From contig JALPQD010000223.1 of the NCBI GenBank assembly GCA_023101885.1, forward strand, positions 2,839,866-2,903,865: DNA of 64,000 bases. Direction: 5' to 3'. The notes below the pieces were generated by a model. The model was given only the letters and a program-made list of their open reading frames with translations. It ran no database searches and was not told where the DNA came from. Positions 1 through 11,455 of this stretch are shown piece after piece. Both the position numbers and the translations under genes were made by a program. Within the stretch, counting starts at the first letter, position 1, and every line of letters begins with the position of its first letter. This stretch comes from Typhlomys cinereus. Its lineage: Eukaryota; Chordata; Mammalia; Rodentia; Platacanthomyidae.

Positions 1-273
1 AATGGATCCAATAAGCAAAAAGAAGCAGCTTTCCAAAGTGTCCTTGAAAGAGAAAAATGCATTCTCAAAGGTCTCAGGAAACACATTGATCAATAACACT
101 GAAGTGGTAGTGATGGTCTTGTATTACATTTTATAACAACAAAGGTAAACAAGTATTACTTTAAAAATTTTCTAAATTTTTCTAATTTCTAATTATGCAC
201 ATGTTTTAGTGTGGGATAATAGTGGAAGTAAATGATAGGGTAATTTTAATGACCCTGCTATTCCACTTTTGGG

Positions 274-363
274 AAAATTAGAAAGATAAACACATTTATT
301 TTTCTGTTGCAATGACTAGAAAACTAGAAAGATAAATACATTTATTTTTCTGTTGCAATGACT
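274..363. repeat. Tandem duplication of a ~46-bp unit (two copies)
   Basis: The 44-bp segments at 274-317 and 320-363 match at all but two positions. Both contain TTATTTTTCTGTTGCAATGACT. It is a local duplication in otherwise plain intron sequence. Confidence 0.85.
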
Positions 364-781
364 GTGGTCTCCATAATGATTCTAGAAGAGGTTGATAGAT
401 GGCATAGCAATCACTTGTCACTTACAATGTTTAGTGTATACTGCATGCTAGGTAGTAGAAGGTAGGAGAGAACTAATAGACACGCATTTGCAAAGGAAAC
501 TGCAGCATAGTAGAAGAGGAGTTAAAGCAACAAATGAAACACAAACTTGAATCCTTAATGGAAAGTGAGTCCTGGGGAAACATATTGGCAGAAACATCAA
601 CCACTGGTTCAACACAGATCTCTGGGCACCAAGTAAATATGGTTTATGCCATCAACTAATAAATATCTTTGCAAGTAGTAAACAGATTGCTGTAAATGTG
701 GCTTTATTTATTACCAGTGTGCCAACAACCTCCAGTTCTGTTTCTAAGATGTCTTCTGTGATTATTGCTACTATTGTAGTG

Positions 782-828
782 TCGGGGATCATAACTAGGC
801 AAACGACCTACCACTGAGCCACCTGCAG
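782..828 (-). mobile_element. ID-type SINE fragment
   Basis: Read on the minus strand, the segment resembles the tRNA-Ala-derived ID/BC1 head: ...GGCTCAGTGGTAGGTCGTTTGCC...GATCCCCGAC. Only about 47 bp remain and the A-rich tail is lost. Confidence 0.6.
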
Positions 829-1170
829 CGTGGAAAGTATCTTTTCTAAACTGTAAATCAATTTACACAATGATTTTGTGGACATTTCTAGTAAGAACTC
901 ACAGACACATTGATCCCAGGATTTAAACAAGAGATAATGAGCATCATGCTTCCCTATTCTTTCCCTGCTGAATTTGAGCTTCTTTGTGCTTCTTGTTGCA
1001 ATTATTTTTCTTTTGTGGCACTGGGGATCTACTCAGACTCTTTAACACTCATGTGATCACAATCATGGCCCCTCTTTTGGTCTTTATCCTTCTCCATGGT
1101 GCCTCTGTGCACTGATGAGCCCCTTCCCCTTCTTTACAGAGAAAAGTGCAATAGGATTTATTGATTTTTA

Positions 1171-1216
1171 CTCCCCAAAATTTATTTTTAAACTTTATTT
1201 TTATTTATTTAGTGTG

Positions 1217-1253
<37 letters not shown>

Positions 1254-1495
1254 TTCAGAGGGCACTATGTGTCCCTGTGGAGGACCAAGGGTGATTTCCG
1301 GAATCATCTTGATAGTTGCTTCCTACCACTTTTTTGCTTAGCTCTGGGATTTCGCAGACTCCGCCTACCAGGGCCAGAAGGGCAGGCCTCAACCATTTCT
1401 TCCTGGCCATTTTTACAGGGGACCTGGGATCCAAATTCAGGACTTTCTGCTTATGATATTAACCCTTGAGCCATTCTCCAGCCCCTCCCCAATTT
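1171..1495 (-). mobile_element. B2-superfamily SINE, near full length, with (TG)n
   Basis: The minus strand begins at about 1484 with GGGGCTGGAGAATGGCTCAAGGGTT (tRNA-like A-box region), followed by GCAGAAAGTCCTGAATTTGGATCC (B-box region). It ends in a (CA)n tail, seen on the plus strand as (TG)n at 1212-1251. CTCCCCAAAATTT at 1171-1183 and CTCCCCAATTT at 1485-1495 form the probable target-site duplication. The 102-codon reading frame across it is an artefact of the microsatellite. Confidence 0.85.
1212..1251. repeat. (TG)n microsatellite in SINE tail
   Basis: Nearly uninterrupted TG dinucleotides. It is the reverse complement of the (CA)n tail of the minus-strand SINE beside it. Confidence 0.95.
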
Positions 1496-1982
1496 CTTAA
1501 ATATTAATATTTCTTAAAGATATTTCCTGAAATTGCCTTAGTTTAAGTTTTTACCATACTGCAACAGCAGTCCCTGACTGGTCTCTCTCTGTATATTATC
1601 TTGAAGCTTCATCTCTCACACACACTAATTCATGCAATTTCTGTGCAGGCTTATGTACAAAAATTTACACTGTTCCCAGAATGATCATTTGAGAATATAA
1701 TTTGTTGATATATCTACCACTGCTTAAAACTATTGGTGGCTACATTCCAAATGCCTACAAGGGGCACTGAAGATCTTCCTAGTTCCTGCAGGGCTGGCTT
1801 CCTACCATGCCACCATCACAGGATGAGTCCAGCAATCTTTTGGGAACCACTTCCCTGACTCCACATTCATCTCTAATGGCCTCATGGTATGTTACTACAA
1901 GAATGTGTTTACACAGCTATCTCTGACCTTTAAAGCTTAATTCACCAAGAACTATTGACTACATTTTACATATTTCTGAGTC

Positions 1983-2039
1983 TGCCACAGTTCTTTTTAA
2001 AATTTTTTTATTTATTATTTATTCAATTGTGCATGTATG

Positions 2040-2101
<62 letters not shown>

Positions 2102-2275
2102 AAACCACGGACGAATTCGAGAACCATCATGGACGCCTCCACCTCCTTCTTGTTTACTCTGCCCAGGGATTCACAGGCTCCGCCCCACCAGAACCGGAAA
2201 CGAAGGCCGCCCCCGCTTCCAGCGGTGTCTATACGTGGGGTCTAGGATCCAAACTCAGGCCCTTCTGCCACAGTT
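1983..2275 (-). mobile_element. 5'-truncated B2-superfamily SINE with long (TG)n
   Basis: The SINE body lies at about 1999-2268 in minus orientation. It lacks roughly the first 50 nt of the consensus, including the A-box. On the minus strand it starts at GCAGAAGGGCCTGAGTTTGG. The tail is (CA)n, seen as (TG)n at 2042-2100. The target sequence TGCCACAGTTCT occurs before it (1983-1994) and after it (2267-2278). The TCTGCC at the 5' junction belongs both to the SINE and to the target, suggesting microhomology at truncation. Confidence 0.8.
2042..2100. repeat. (TG)n microsatellite in SINE tail
   Basis: A ~58-bp TG run with one TA interruption near the end. It is the tail of the adjacent minus-strand SINE. 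Confidence 0.95.
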
Positions 2276-2278
2276 CTT

Positions 2279-2378
2279 TTTTTTTATATATACATTTTTT
2301 ATTATTATTTCCGCTCATACAAACTCAATAGGTACACCAGTTCCCTCCCTCCCTCCTCCTCCCCTATGCCACAGTTCT
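2279..2378 (-). mobile_element. Very short 5'-truncated young L1 3' end
   Basis: Reading the minus strand, the end of the L1 3' UTR is recognisable: a GGAGGGAGGGAGGGAAC purine tract, then GGTGTACCTATTGAGTTTG, TATGAGCGGAAATAATAATA and an A-rich tail. It matches the 3' ends of the copies at 6042-6320 and 20256-26664. The remnant is only about 88 bp. It is bounded by TGCCACAGTTCT at 2267-2278 and 2367-2378, the same target used by the neighbouring SINE. Confidence 0.82.
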
Positions 2379-2728
2379 GAAGACACAGTGTTCAAACAGT
2401 AAGTACTGTTTAAATGAAAAACAACACATAATGAATTAGCAAGATATTATTAAAATTTCTATTGCTGCCAAACATCATAAATAATGGTAAGTATATTTTT
2501 GTCAAATATAAGTGTCAAGGAAAGAAAATCAATACACAGTGTCATTGGTTTGGTGCTTAAAGCAGAGCTGGGTGTCCTCGTTAGAGCCGTTTTAAGCAAT
2601 ACATGGCTAACTTTGAACTAAGTTGTCTATACATGTCCGCTGAGTGAATGCTGACTTTGTGACATGGTGGAACTTTTGGATGAGATCCTCTCACCTCTCA
2701 AGCTGTAAAATAGTCACTGCTGCTTCTG

Positions 2729-2818
2729 CCTGGGTTTTTCACATGGGACCTGGGATCTGAACTCATGACCTTCTGCTTGTGAGGCAGTTTTAACTCCTGA
2801 ACCATCTCTCCAACCCAG
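2729..2818 (-). mobile_element. B2-superfamily SINE fragment (5' half)
   Basis: On the minus strand it reads GTTGGAGAGATGGTTCAGGAG...GCAGAAGGTCATGAGTTCAGATCCCAGGTCCC, the tRNA-like head with A- and B-box regions. The 3' body and tail are missing. Confidence 0.8.
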
Positions 2819-3104
2819 ACTGGCACTTTGAAAGCATCTGTGTTGGTCACCTGTAATCTAAATATAGCATTCACTATTTGCATATTCACTTTTTTATGTT
2901 TTAACAAATCGGTGAAGGTCCTTTGACCACAAATCGTGTCAAGATGCAGAACAACTCCCTGGTCCCTAGACTCTGTATGGTCTCTGTAGTCAAGACTCTC
3001 AGACAGCTGAAACCACAGATACAATTTTTGGTTCTCTACGTTTGATTTTTCCAGAACAGAATGCACAAAATCCCATGCAGTACAACATGCCAACAGCGGC
3101 TTCC

Positions 3105-3530
3105 ATTTTTGACACGTACATTTAAGAAGTTGTGTGGTATATCAATCAGAGACTTCCTTTTTATTATTGACTAATATACCATTGAGAGATCAACTAACTG
3201 TGTTAAGCCATTAACAATTTTTTTCAATCTGGGACAACAATAAATAAAGCTGTCATAAATATTTGCTTAAAAATTTCTGTGTAAACACAATTTTTTATTT
3301 CACCTGAAAAAATATTCAATAGTAACATTATTACGTTCAATACTAAAGAGTTGATTAACTTCATAATATATTGCAATATTACATTTCAAGTGTTACCCAT
3401 AATGTGACTGAATTCCAGCTTTTTGCAACCCATACCTTTCCCAGCACTTGTAATTCTTTCTTTCTACTAAATCTGCTCATGGTCTGTTTCAGGCTGTTGT
3501 CTATTCTCATTGTTGAACACACAGCTCTCA
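3105..3530 (-). mobile_element. Old L1 3'-region fragment
   Basis: Divergent but recognisable L1 3'-end sequence in minus orientation: a stretch like ATTCAACCAT-type text in reverse complement, ACAATAAATAAAGCTGTCATAAATA, and TTCCAGCTTTTTGCAACCC...CAGCACTTGT. The resemblance is to mammalian L1M-type consensus from memory. It is much older than the L1 at 20-26 kb. Confidence 0.55.
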
Positions 3531-5480
3531 ACATCTATTGTAATTAAGAATCAATAGCAAAACAAGCAAACAAGAACAGCAACAAATCGGAATCAATCTT
3601 GAAACAAACACCAACATAGCAAATAAAGAACAAGGTGAAGTTTCATTATGATTATTTGGCATGTTTAGTTCAAAATCAGCTCAGTATAGTTCACAAATGT
3701 CAGTCCAAAGAAATACATTCTCAAATAATTTTCGGAATACATCTCTTTAAAAAAGTATTCTGATTTAAATATACTAATTCAATCATACGATAAAGCTTTA
3801 ATAGACAGATTTTAATTGTAAAATTCAAATAGTTCAAATGCATGTGTATGACTATAGCTACAGTATTTTAGTATAAGATAATATGATGTTTACTATATCT
3901 GGTATTTTTCCCTACTATTGATCAACCATCAATAATATTTCCTGTAATCTGCTCTACAAATCACAAACTTCATGAGACTGAAAAAATATTTAGAGTTCAT
4001 AAAAATTTTCTACTGCTTTAGATAATGCTTCAAATATTATTAGAGTCATTAAAGAGAAGAGAAAAAAGAAGAAAGGGGCTAGGGAAATCAGGGAGAACAC
4101 TTAACTTGAAGAGCTTGTGCAGGACAAATGTCTCCTCATTGTATTTTGAGGTGGAATTGAAATATGCAGGCTTTAACAGAAAGTTTCCAGAAATAGAGCC
4201 AAATTACATTCAGATCAAGGCCAGAATTTATACCTACTAATGAAAGGACCTTGGTGAAGATAAATGATCTGGTTTTGGATCAAAAGGATAACACAGAAGG
4301 AAATCACTGAAACTTATCTCCCATGGTCCTGCTAGCTCTGTCTAAAGAGCTACATCTCTTTAAATCATTTACTCTGGCCTGGATGTTTCTTCCCATGGTT
4401 GTCTGTTGGTTGAGCGAGAAGACGTGAACACATGGTCGCTAACATGGAGTGCTGCTTAACAGTTCCACTCAAGTTGGCAACTTTGTAAACTGCATTCTTG
4501 GAAGTATCCTAAATCTCACCAGGCACTGCATGTGAAAAGAGGTTGGCATAAAGGGAAATACCACGTGTGAGGACAGTGTGTTTCCTGCTTCTGCTCTCTC
4601 CCATGATCTCTCCAGAAAAAGTCAATTGTAATTGACCTTAATACGTCGTTTCTAACTGTCTAGACTATTTTTCTTATAATTATTACCATTCAAATGTGGT
4701 AACAACGATTTACTTATATGTCCTTAGCACTGAAAAACACTGACTTTTTGACACCAAAGACTAATGTTTTAGTTTTATTCTTGTGTTGTTATAACCTACC
4801 ATGTTGACAACATCTGGAAAGATACAGGAGATGATACACGTATTGTGAGGTAAAAAAGTCTCAGATTATAACTGAATGGTTAAGAATGATGCTTTCCATG
4901 ACTATTTGATAAGTTTTTTTCTCTTTTAGAATTTAGTTTCTATCATAGTTTCATAGAATTCAGGTATGAGGTTTCTACTGATTCAGTGACTGAGAATAAG
5001 TCATCAACAGATAAGTTTTAGCATTTAATTCCATGGTTCTTAATCAATCCCATCATCTAATAATTACATTTTTAGTAAGATGTTACAAAATCAATATTCA
5101 AGAATCAGTGGCCTTTCACACTAACAACAAACTGTCTAAAAAAGTGATCAATTAAAGAATCCTATTCAAAATAGTGTCAAAGTTAAAATACTCAGGAGAA
5201 TTTTGGTTACAGTGAACAGCCTAAATGTATTATGAACATCTCTTTTCATTTACTTCACGTGTTTTTTTTTAGAAATTTGTAGAAAGTATTCCAACCTTAA
5301 TATAAAAATTACATACTAGATTTTTCTCTAAGAATCATTATAAGGGTACTACTATCTAGACGTTTTGTACAATCTTCTGTACTCGTGACTGTCTGCTTCC
5401 TTTTTCTTAAAGTGAAAAGGAAGTATATGAGTCACCTGGAATATTCTATTTAGTGAATGAATTCACTATTCTGAATAGAA
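3531..5480. other. Unrecognised AT-rich intron sequence
   Basis: About 1.9 kb without a convincing gene, RNA gene or repeat family. The short reading frame at 4025-4240 has no recognisable similarity. Short A- and T-runs only. Confidence 0.6.
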
Positions 5481-5514
5481 ATTTCAAAGAAAAAGAGTAT
5501 ATGTATAATATGTG

Positions 5515-5562
5515 TATATATATATATTGTGTGTGTGTGAGTGTGTGTGTGAGTGTGTGTAT
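5515..5562. repeat. (TA)n/(TG)n compound simple repeat
   Basis: Alternating TATATA and TGTGTG blocks with GAGTGTG interruptions, directly upstream of an interspersed repeat. Confidence 0.85.
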
Positions 5563-5564
5563 GT

Positions 5565-5980
5565 GTAGTTAGGTACTAGTATCAGCTTGATTGCTGAGGG
5601 TTTGAGCTCTGGACACATTTGTAGAGAATTAGTAGTTAAGTTAAGCCCAGAGCAACCCTGTAGGAGATTGTATAGTTTATGGGAAAAGTCTAGCCCACTG
5701 TGGGTCTGACTAGTCCCTGGGCAGGTAATAAGATGGAGGGCACTGGTTGAGAAAATTGGCATCCTTCTGCATACTTGGCCAGACATGCTGGTCTGGCAAG
5801 CAAATATTGTCCCTCTCTGTTTTATGTGGATAAAGTGTGGCCGTTTCCCTTGGCCCTTGGTGTTAGTGTGGGCTATCCTGCCAAGTTGGACAAGGAACTT
5901 TATCAGATTATCATAGGAAAAAATAAACTCCTGTTCCCTTAAACATTGTGTCATGATTTTATCAACAACAATGCAGGTGA
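5565..5980 (+). mobile_element. Rodent medium-reiterated repeat (paralogue of 46097-46515)
   Basis: The ~415-bp segment aligns throughout with 46097-46515. Shared blocks include GAGCTCTGG-CACATTTGTAGAGAATTAG, GTTAAGCCCAGAG, TGCATACTTGGC, TGGTGTT-GTGTG and CCTGCCAAGTTGGAC, then GAAAATAAACT and a GTTCCCTTAA end. It resembles the 'gtcaacttg' class of rodent repeats I associate with URR1-type nonautonomous elements, but the family name is uncertain. The 173-codon minus-strand frame here is spurious. Confidence 0.7.
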
Positions 5981-6025
5981 GCTGCAACTTAGGAGCGCTA
6001 GACAATTAGAATTAGAAATATCCTT

Positions 6026-6336
6026 AAAATTTGTCAGGAGATGACAGCCACAGTAGTGTTCCTATGCTTAAGGGGAACACAGGAAAGTGTTCAGGGAAAT
6101 GCCACTGGGTCCTTGTATATCATCGGAGAGGAGAGCCCAGAGGAGAGTTTGGCATGCACATTAAAGGATTCTCCGGGGATTGGGGGGGCAGGCACTGGGG
6201 GATGGGGAGGGAGAGGTAAGGGGAGGGGAAGCAGAGGGGTCGGGGGGAGGAGGAGGGAGGGAGGGAACCGGTGTACCTACTAAGTTTCTATGAGCGGAAA
6301 TAATAATAAAAAATGTTAAAAAAATTTGTCAGGAGA
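6026..6336 (+). mobile_element. 5'-truncated young L1 3' end (~280 bp) with TSD
   Basis: The body (6042-6320) matches the 3' UTR of the L1 at 20256-26664 nearly base for base: CCACAGTAGTGTTCCTATGC, AATGCCACTGGGTCCTTGTA, a G-rich tract (6179-6268), GGTGTACCTA and TATGAGCGGAAATAATAATA. The 16-bp AAAATTTGTCAGGAGA is present at 6026-6041 and 6321-6336 as target-site duplication. Only 3' UTR is included, no coding sequence. Confidence 0.93.
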
Positions 6337-7280
6337 GTCTCATTGACAATGCTCTTCCAAGGACCATGGTAGCAAGGCAGTCCTGATAAAGACAGCTAGT
6401 ACTTTGTTTATACTGCTGGGGACACAACAAGGATCATTTGAATTAAGTGGAAAGCAAATCTTCAGAAGTGATATAAATCCATGTGTTTTTTTTAACCTTA
6501 TTTTACTTTTACCTAATATATAAAAGTCAATGATTATGATGGTTGTACTATGTAAAAAGAAATAAGTTTAAAATAGACATAAGAACTTCCCACAAAAAAC
6601 TCATTAATGAAAACATCTCATGACCAAACATCAGTCTGGTCCAGTGCTGGCTTTTCCTGGACAGAGGGTAGGTGAAGGTGCAAGGGAACAACATGGTTTA
6701 GATCACACTCCTCATGCTCACAGCACCACAGTCAGTTTTGTTCAAGAACATAAAAACTACGATTGACTGCATTATAAGATAAGATATAAGCCTTTTACAT
6801 TACAGGACTATCCTGAACATTCAAACTGTCACTGAATTAGAATTACTACTAGATGTTCCATACTATGAATGAGTATTAAAAAAGTGCAAAGGATGGCAAT
6901 GCCAAGTTACTGGGTTTGGATCCTAGAGTTAGCCACCATACAGTTGTGATGGTTTCATTGTCAATCTTTCCATTACTCTGGTGAATCTCTGACATGCTAA
7001 AGCAGACTTCTTTCCTTTCTTCAGCTGTGCTCCGTTTTCTCTTCTTCTTCTTTTTCTTCAATTTCTTCTGTTCATAAACAAATTCTCAGTTTCATTCTGA
7101 GATGCAGTATCATTTTAGTACCTTTTGAGACTTGTAATTCCATCCCCAAGACACATTAATCATGTGACTTATTTACATAAGAAGGTCAGGACTGCGAAGG
7201 TCCCTTCCGGCCACTACATTCTATATGTCCCTGTTAGCAATACAAGTGGTTTCTTTTCCTTCTTGGCTAAAAGCTGATAG
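6337..7280. other. Unrecognised intron sequence
   Basis: About 0.9 kb with no supported gene or repeat family. The lysine-rich minus frame at 6876-7061 comes from a CTTCTT run and is not a gene. Confidence 0.6.
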
Positions 7281-7284
7281 CTGC

Positions 7285-7400
7285 TTGCAACAAACAGTGG
7301 AGTACCATTCAGTTATGAAACTTACTCACTCTTAAAATGTTAGAACTGAATCCTGGTTACAAACATACTGAGAAACATTCTGCTACGCAGGTGAATTAGA
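7285..7400 (+). mobile_element. Possible old L1 3'-end fragment
   Basis: AACAGTGGAGTACCATTCAG and the following sequence resemble the conserved end of L1 ORF2 and 3' UTR (ATGGAATACTA-type text). It is short and divergent. Confidence 0.35.
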
Positions 7401-7905
7401 AATATCCTTTAAAAAGACAAAATTGTAAAACTATCTAGAAAGGTAGAAACAGGGACATAACTGCCGAGAGTTCTGCTTTCCCCAAATGATCCAGGCTTGA
7501 AGCTGGTAACAAAGCAATAGATTTCAGAGGCTAAAACATCCAAGAGATCAGGAACCTTAATTTGTTCACTAAATTGGTTCAAATCCAAACTGTTTGTACA
7601 TGACAGGTATTCAGTGAATATTTTCTTAGTTGGTAAATAAGTGGATGAAATAGCTAATACAGAATGAAAACCCAAATGTTCTCAGGCATGTATATACCAG
7701 ATGTCCCTTTTTCTTTGTATCACCTTCCTTCGTTTCTCTCCTGCTTCATCACCATAGCTAAAGTGCTCACTTCCTTCTGCATAGACTCCAAACTCCTGCC
7801 ACAGTACACAGTATGGCCTCCCATGTGGTTCATGGTTATCCATTCTCAACAAAGGTGTGGCCAGTGTGCACTGTTCTAGAGTAGAAATGACTAAAATTCA
7901 TCAAA

Positions 7906-8205
7906 GGGTTTGGAGAGACAGCTCAGAGGTTAAGGCTCTGCCTCACAAGCAGAAGGACTTGGGTTTAGATCCCATGTAAAAATGCCAGTTGGAAATGGTA
8001 GCAGCCTACACTTCCAGAACTGGAAGATGAAGCTTGGGAAACTCCAAAGTAAAGTCGAAGGGAGGCAGAAGTAATCCAGGATGATTCGTAAGATCACCCT
8101 TGGGACTGTACAGACACACACAGTGTGCTCTGAATCGGATGTGCATGTACGTGTGCACACACACACATGTGTGCATGCACGCAGGCACACACATACAAAA
8201 AGTTG
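7906..8205 (+). mobile_element. B2-superfamily SINE, near full length
   Basis: It starts GGTTTGGAGAGACAGCTCAG, followed by CTCTGCCTCACAAGCAGAAG, GGGTTTAGATCCC (B-box region), the SINE body, and a tail of CACACA and TGCATG repeats. TCAAAGG(G)TT flanks at 7901-7910 and 8206-8214 give a short, imperfect target-site duplication. Confidence 0.85.
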
Positions 8206-8817
8206 TCAAAGGTTTCCAATTTCCCAGATGATAGGTCCATATTTCTTCTCAGAGTCCTGGACAATCAATGTTGAATGTATGGATAAATACCCCAGTGTAA
8301 CTTTTCAAAACCGTTTGTGACCAGACTCTATTCTAGATACTGTTTCACACAATTGAGGTGAAATTAGGCAACGGAATTTAAAATGTACTGAGGTTCACAG
8401 GCCCTATGCACTGTAACCAGGTTAGGACCCTCGGGTTGGCATGGCTTTTAGATCTCTCGCTCCCTCTTGACTCTATGTCCGTTGTGATCACTCCCGCATG
8501 CCTGCTTCTGGCATCAGTCACACTTGGTTTCTCCTTGTCATCACTCACAGGTGTTGTGAGCTCCCTGACATCTGAGTATTTGTTCTTACAAAGTCTTAAG
8601 TGGTAAGTGCGCTTCCTTCTCTACTTAGCAAGAAAGCTCCAGAATAAAGTTCAGAGTTTACTATTTCACTTCCATGGTTCAGTGGACAGCTTCAATAATG
8701 GCTATGTCAGTCTCTAGTGTTGTTCATTTGTCCCCATCTTTCCACCAGTAGAATGCTGGTCATTATATGTGAAGCAAGAAGGAATGCATTTAGAAAACAT
8801 TTAAAAATGATTACCAA

Positions 8818-8955
8818 GGGCTGGAGATTATCAAGGATTAAGGCTCTACCTTGCAAGCAGAAGGTCCTGAGTTCAGATCTCAGTCCCACATGTAAACACC
8901 AGGTAGAAACAATGGTGGCTGGCACTTAAACACTATCAACTTGTAAAAAAAACCT
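8818..8955 (+). mobile_element. B2-superfamily SINE, short copy
   Basis: GGGCTGGAGATTATCAAGGA leads into GCAGAAGGTCCTGAGTTCAG and ATCTCAGTCCC. The copy ends early in an A-run after ACACCAGGTAGAAACAATGG, so it lacks most of the 3' body and the (CA)n tail. Confidence 0.78.
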
Positions 8956-9307
8956 CAAAGGTAGCAATGAAAGATTAAAATAAAAATCGTCATAAATTAA
9001 CTGTAGCATTTAAATTGAATGAAGGGAATAAATACAAAAGAACTTGCAAAAATAGGAACGAGGCTGCAATATAAACATCACACGCCCTCCTTACTCTGCA
9101 AAACTGAAAAGTGAGGAAACTATGGCTTTCTATTTTGATTAAGCTGCTGTGGATCCTGCCACAGATGCTTGAGTTTTATTAGAGTCCCCTGGCATCAAGG
9201 AAGACAAGCACATCACATAAGGATTGGTAGACTTCAGCCATCAACTGTTACATTGCCAACTGCATTGTTTCTAACAATAGCATGGAGTTCTTTGAGGTTG
9301 CCCTTTG

Positions 9308-9445
9308 TAGGTGTGATAGTACACTCAAGGATTGAGGCAGGAGAACTACAAGATCAAGATCAGTCTGATCTACACAGTGTGCTCCAAATCAGCCTGGGGA
9401 TGTAAGTAAGGTTCTGCTTCTAAAATTCAAAATAAAACCAATAAA
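9308..9445 (+). mobile_element. Degenerate B1 (7SL-derived) SINE
   Basis: The order GTGTGATAGTACACTC, GGATTGAGGCAGGAGAACT, ACAAGATCAAGATCAGTCTG, ATCTACACAGTG and CAGCCTGGGG follows the B1/Alu-monomer arrangement, followed by an A-rich tail. It is heavily diverged, indicating an old copy. Confidence 0.65.
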
Positions 9446-10440
9446 TGCTCATTTCAATACAAGGGATTGCATACTCTATATTAAATAACCATAGAAAGCA
9501 AAGAAAAATATTTGAAACTGCAATCATCAATAACATGCTATATGTGTGCAAATACTTAAATTTTAAGTTACTATTGTCTTTAAATGTATACAGCAACAGG
9601 ATTATAGTACTAGCTCCAATTTAATATTTCACATATGCCTATATTCTACAAAGGAATCACCAAGAAATGCTTAGATCTCTTAGAACAAATGTGAGATGTG
9701 AGTTAGACAAGATAACCTGACTGACCTCTATGATACATTCTTATTTTAAAACAAGAGAATTGTCTATAGCCAAGCATTTGTTTACAGTGGAAGAATAGTT
9801 TCTTTTGAAATCCCACATATCTGAGTCTTAAAAACACATTATGTAAGTAAGTCCGTGTTACACAGTGAAGATTTTTCTTGAATGTTATAACTATAACTTA
9901 GTTCGTTTCTGAGACTTGCATTATACCCTTGAAATGTCCTTCCATTTTACCGTAAATTGAAAACATATGGTTATGGCTCAGTGCCTTCCATCTATAACTT
10001 TGAGGTTGGGTTTACTCCCACACCACACAGACTTGCCTTAGTGCTTTTATTGTAAATAATTTACACCATAAATGCTGAATCATGAAAGTGAGGTTAGGGA
10101 AATTGTTATTTAAGCAAACAAAATCAATCTCAAATCACTTTGGACTTCCTGCTCTGTGATTTATCTTGCAGCAAGGACGGGTGGGCTTGACGTGGGCGTA
10201 GGTGAGCATGAGAGAAGGTGACTCATAAATGCCTTTTTAAAGAGAAATAAAGCATTCCATAATCAGAATTCCTCATTAGCCGGGAAGGGGAAGGAGACTG
10301 TTTCGCTGTGTATGTGAAGGATGGAAGCAGAATGCTGTGCTGGGACAGAGGGCATTGGCGCATGCTCCGACGCGTGTCTCCAGTCCACTCAGATGGAAAG
10401 GGTGCCACCGGGAACAGGTAAGGAAACAAATCATGGAAAG
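9446..10440. other. Unrecognised intron sequence
   Basis: About 1 kb of AT-rich sequence in which I see no gene or repeat family that I can support. Confidence 0.55.
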
Positions 10441-10443
10441 TCA

Positions 10444-10605
10444 GGTTGGTGTCAAACCTGTAACATCAAGTACATGGGCAACTGAGGCAGGAAGCTTCAA
10501 GGCTTCCTAAGCTGTATAGTAAAATGTACCTCAAAATGCAAATTAAAAAGCGCCTGCATAGTGTGAATGAAGTCACAGGTTAAATCCCAGCACGGACACA
10601 ACTCT
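10444..10605 (+). mobile_element. B1-ID-like composite SINE
   Basis: The first part (GTTGGTGTCAAACCTGTAAC, CAACTGAGGCAGGAAGCTTC, AAGGCTTCCTAAGCTGTATA) follows the B1 layout. After an A-rich linker, GCGCCTGCATAGTGTG...GGTTAAATCCCAGCAC resembles an ID tail. This order matches the known rodent B1-dID composite, but the copy is diverged. Confidence 0.5.
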
Positions 10606-11289
10606 ACACACAAAAGCTACTGTTTTCACATTTTCACTTTCTAGGTAGCTGCTATTATCTTGATGATTCCTTCTTCAATGACATTGAGCACAGCATTATG
10701 TGTCACTACTGTGGTGGCTGCTCAAATTACCAAAAGTGAATAAGACAAGGAAATGTGTACCCTTAACCCAATTATATTCTAATGAGAGAACACAGGAAGT
10801 CAGAGTTCAAACTTCAGTTGGCAAGTTCAATGACCAGAACTAACCCCTAAAGAATCTGAGCTCTCTGACTCGGGGACTCTTCAGATGTCCTGGATAACAT
10901 GGTCACATGACACAGCAGCGTGGGCAAAATGAAGGAGCACAGACAAGTGCAGAGATGTGGAATAGAAGTCAGAAACAAGAAGCATGCTAGGGTTGGTGGT
11001 AAGGATCACACAGCGGGACACAGCAACACAATTTTCCACTGCTCTCTGTCTGGAAGACCCCTCAGCCGAAATACACGCAATTATATGGGGTAGGTCCCCG
11101 TCAGTTACCTTATATTCCCACCACCAAGTCATGTTACTTCCAGTAAAAATTTTAACAAGACTTAGCTTATCTGCTTAACTATCTTTTCACTTAGCACAAC
11201 GTTCAAAATCTGTGTCCTAATCTTGTCCTTCAAAATGTGGATAACCAAAGCTTACTTCTCTGTAAAAGTTTCCTGAGGAAGTTTAGGAG

Positions 11290-11455
11290 TCTGCAGAATA
11301 CATTGGAAAGAATATTGTTCTGTGGACTCCAGGAGACCTGAGTTTGAATTCTGGCTCTAACTAACTAACGGAATGGCCTAACATAAGACACTTTTGGACT
11401 TTGGACCACATTTTCCCTATCACTGGTAATAAGCGCCATTGAAGACACAGAGCAA
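11290..11455 (+). mobile_element. MIR
   Basis: GGACTCCAGGAGACCTGAGT, TTGAATTCTGGCTCTAACTA and TTTTCCCTATCACTGGTAAT follow the MIR core (GGTTCGAATCC-type box, then a TTTCCTCATCTGTAAAATG-like end). It is an ancient mammal-wide tRNA-derived SINE. Confidence 0.7.

Noticed and set aside
1955..2331. Cys/Val-rich reading frames over TG repeats
   Set aside because: They translate a (TG)n microsatellite and a reversed SINE. There is no start context, splice context or domain.
5484..6005. 173-codon minus frame
   Set aside because: It lies over a dispersed repeat present also at 46 kb, where the frame is not kept. Its C-terminal part is a simple repeat.
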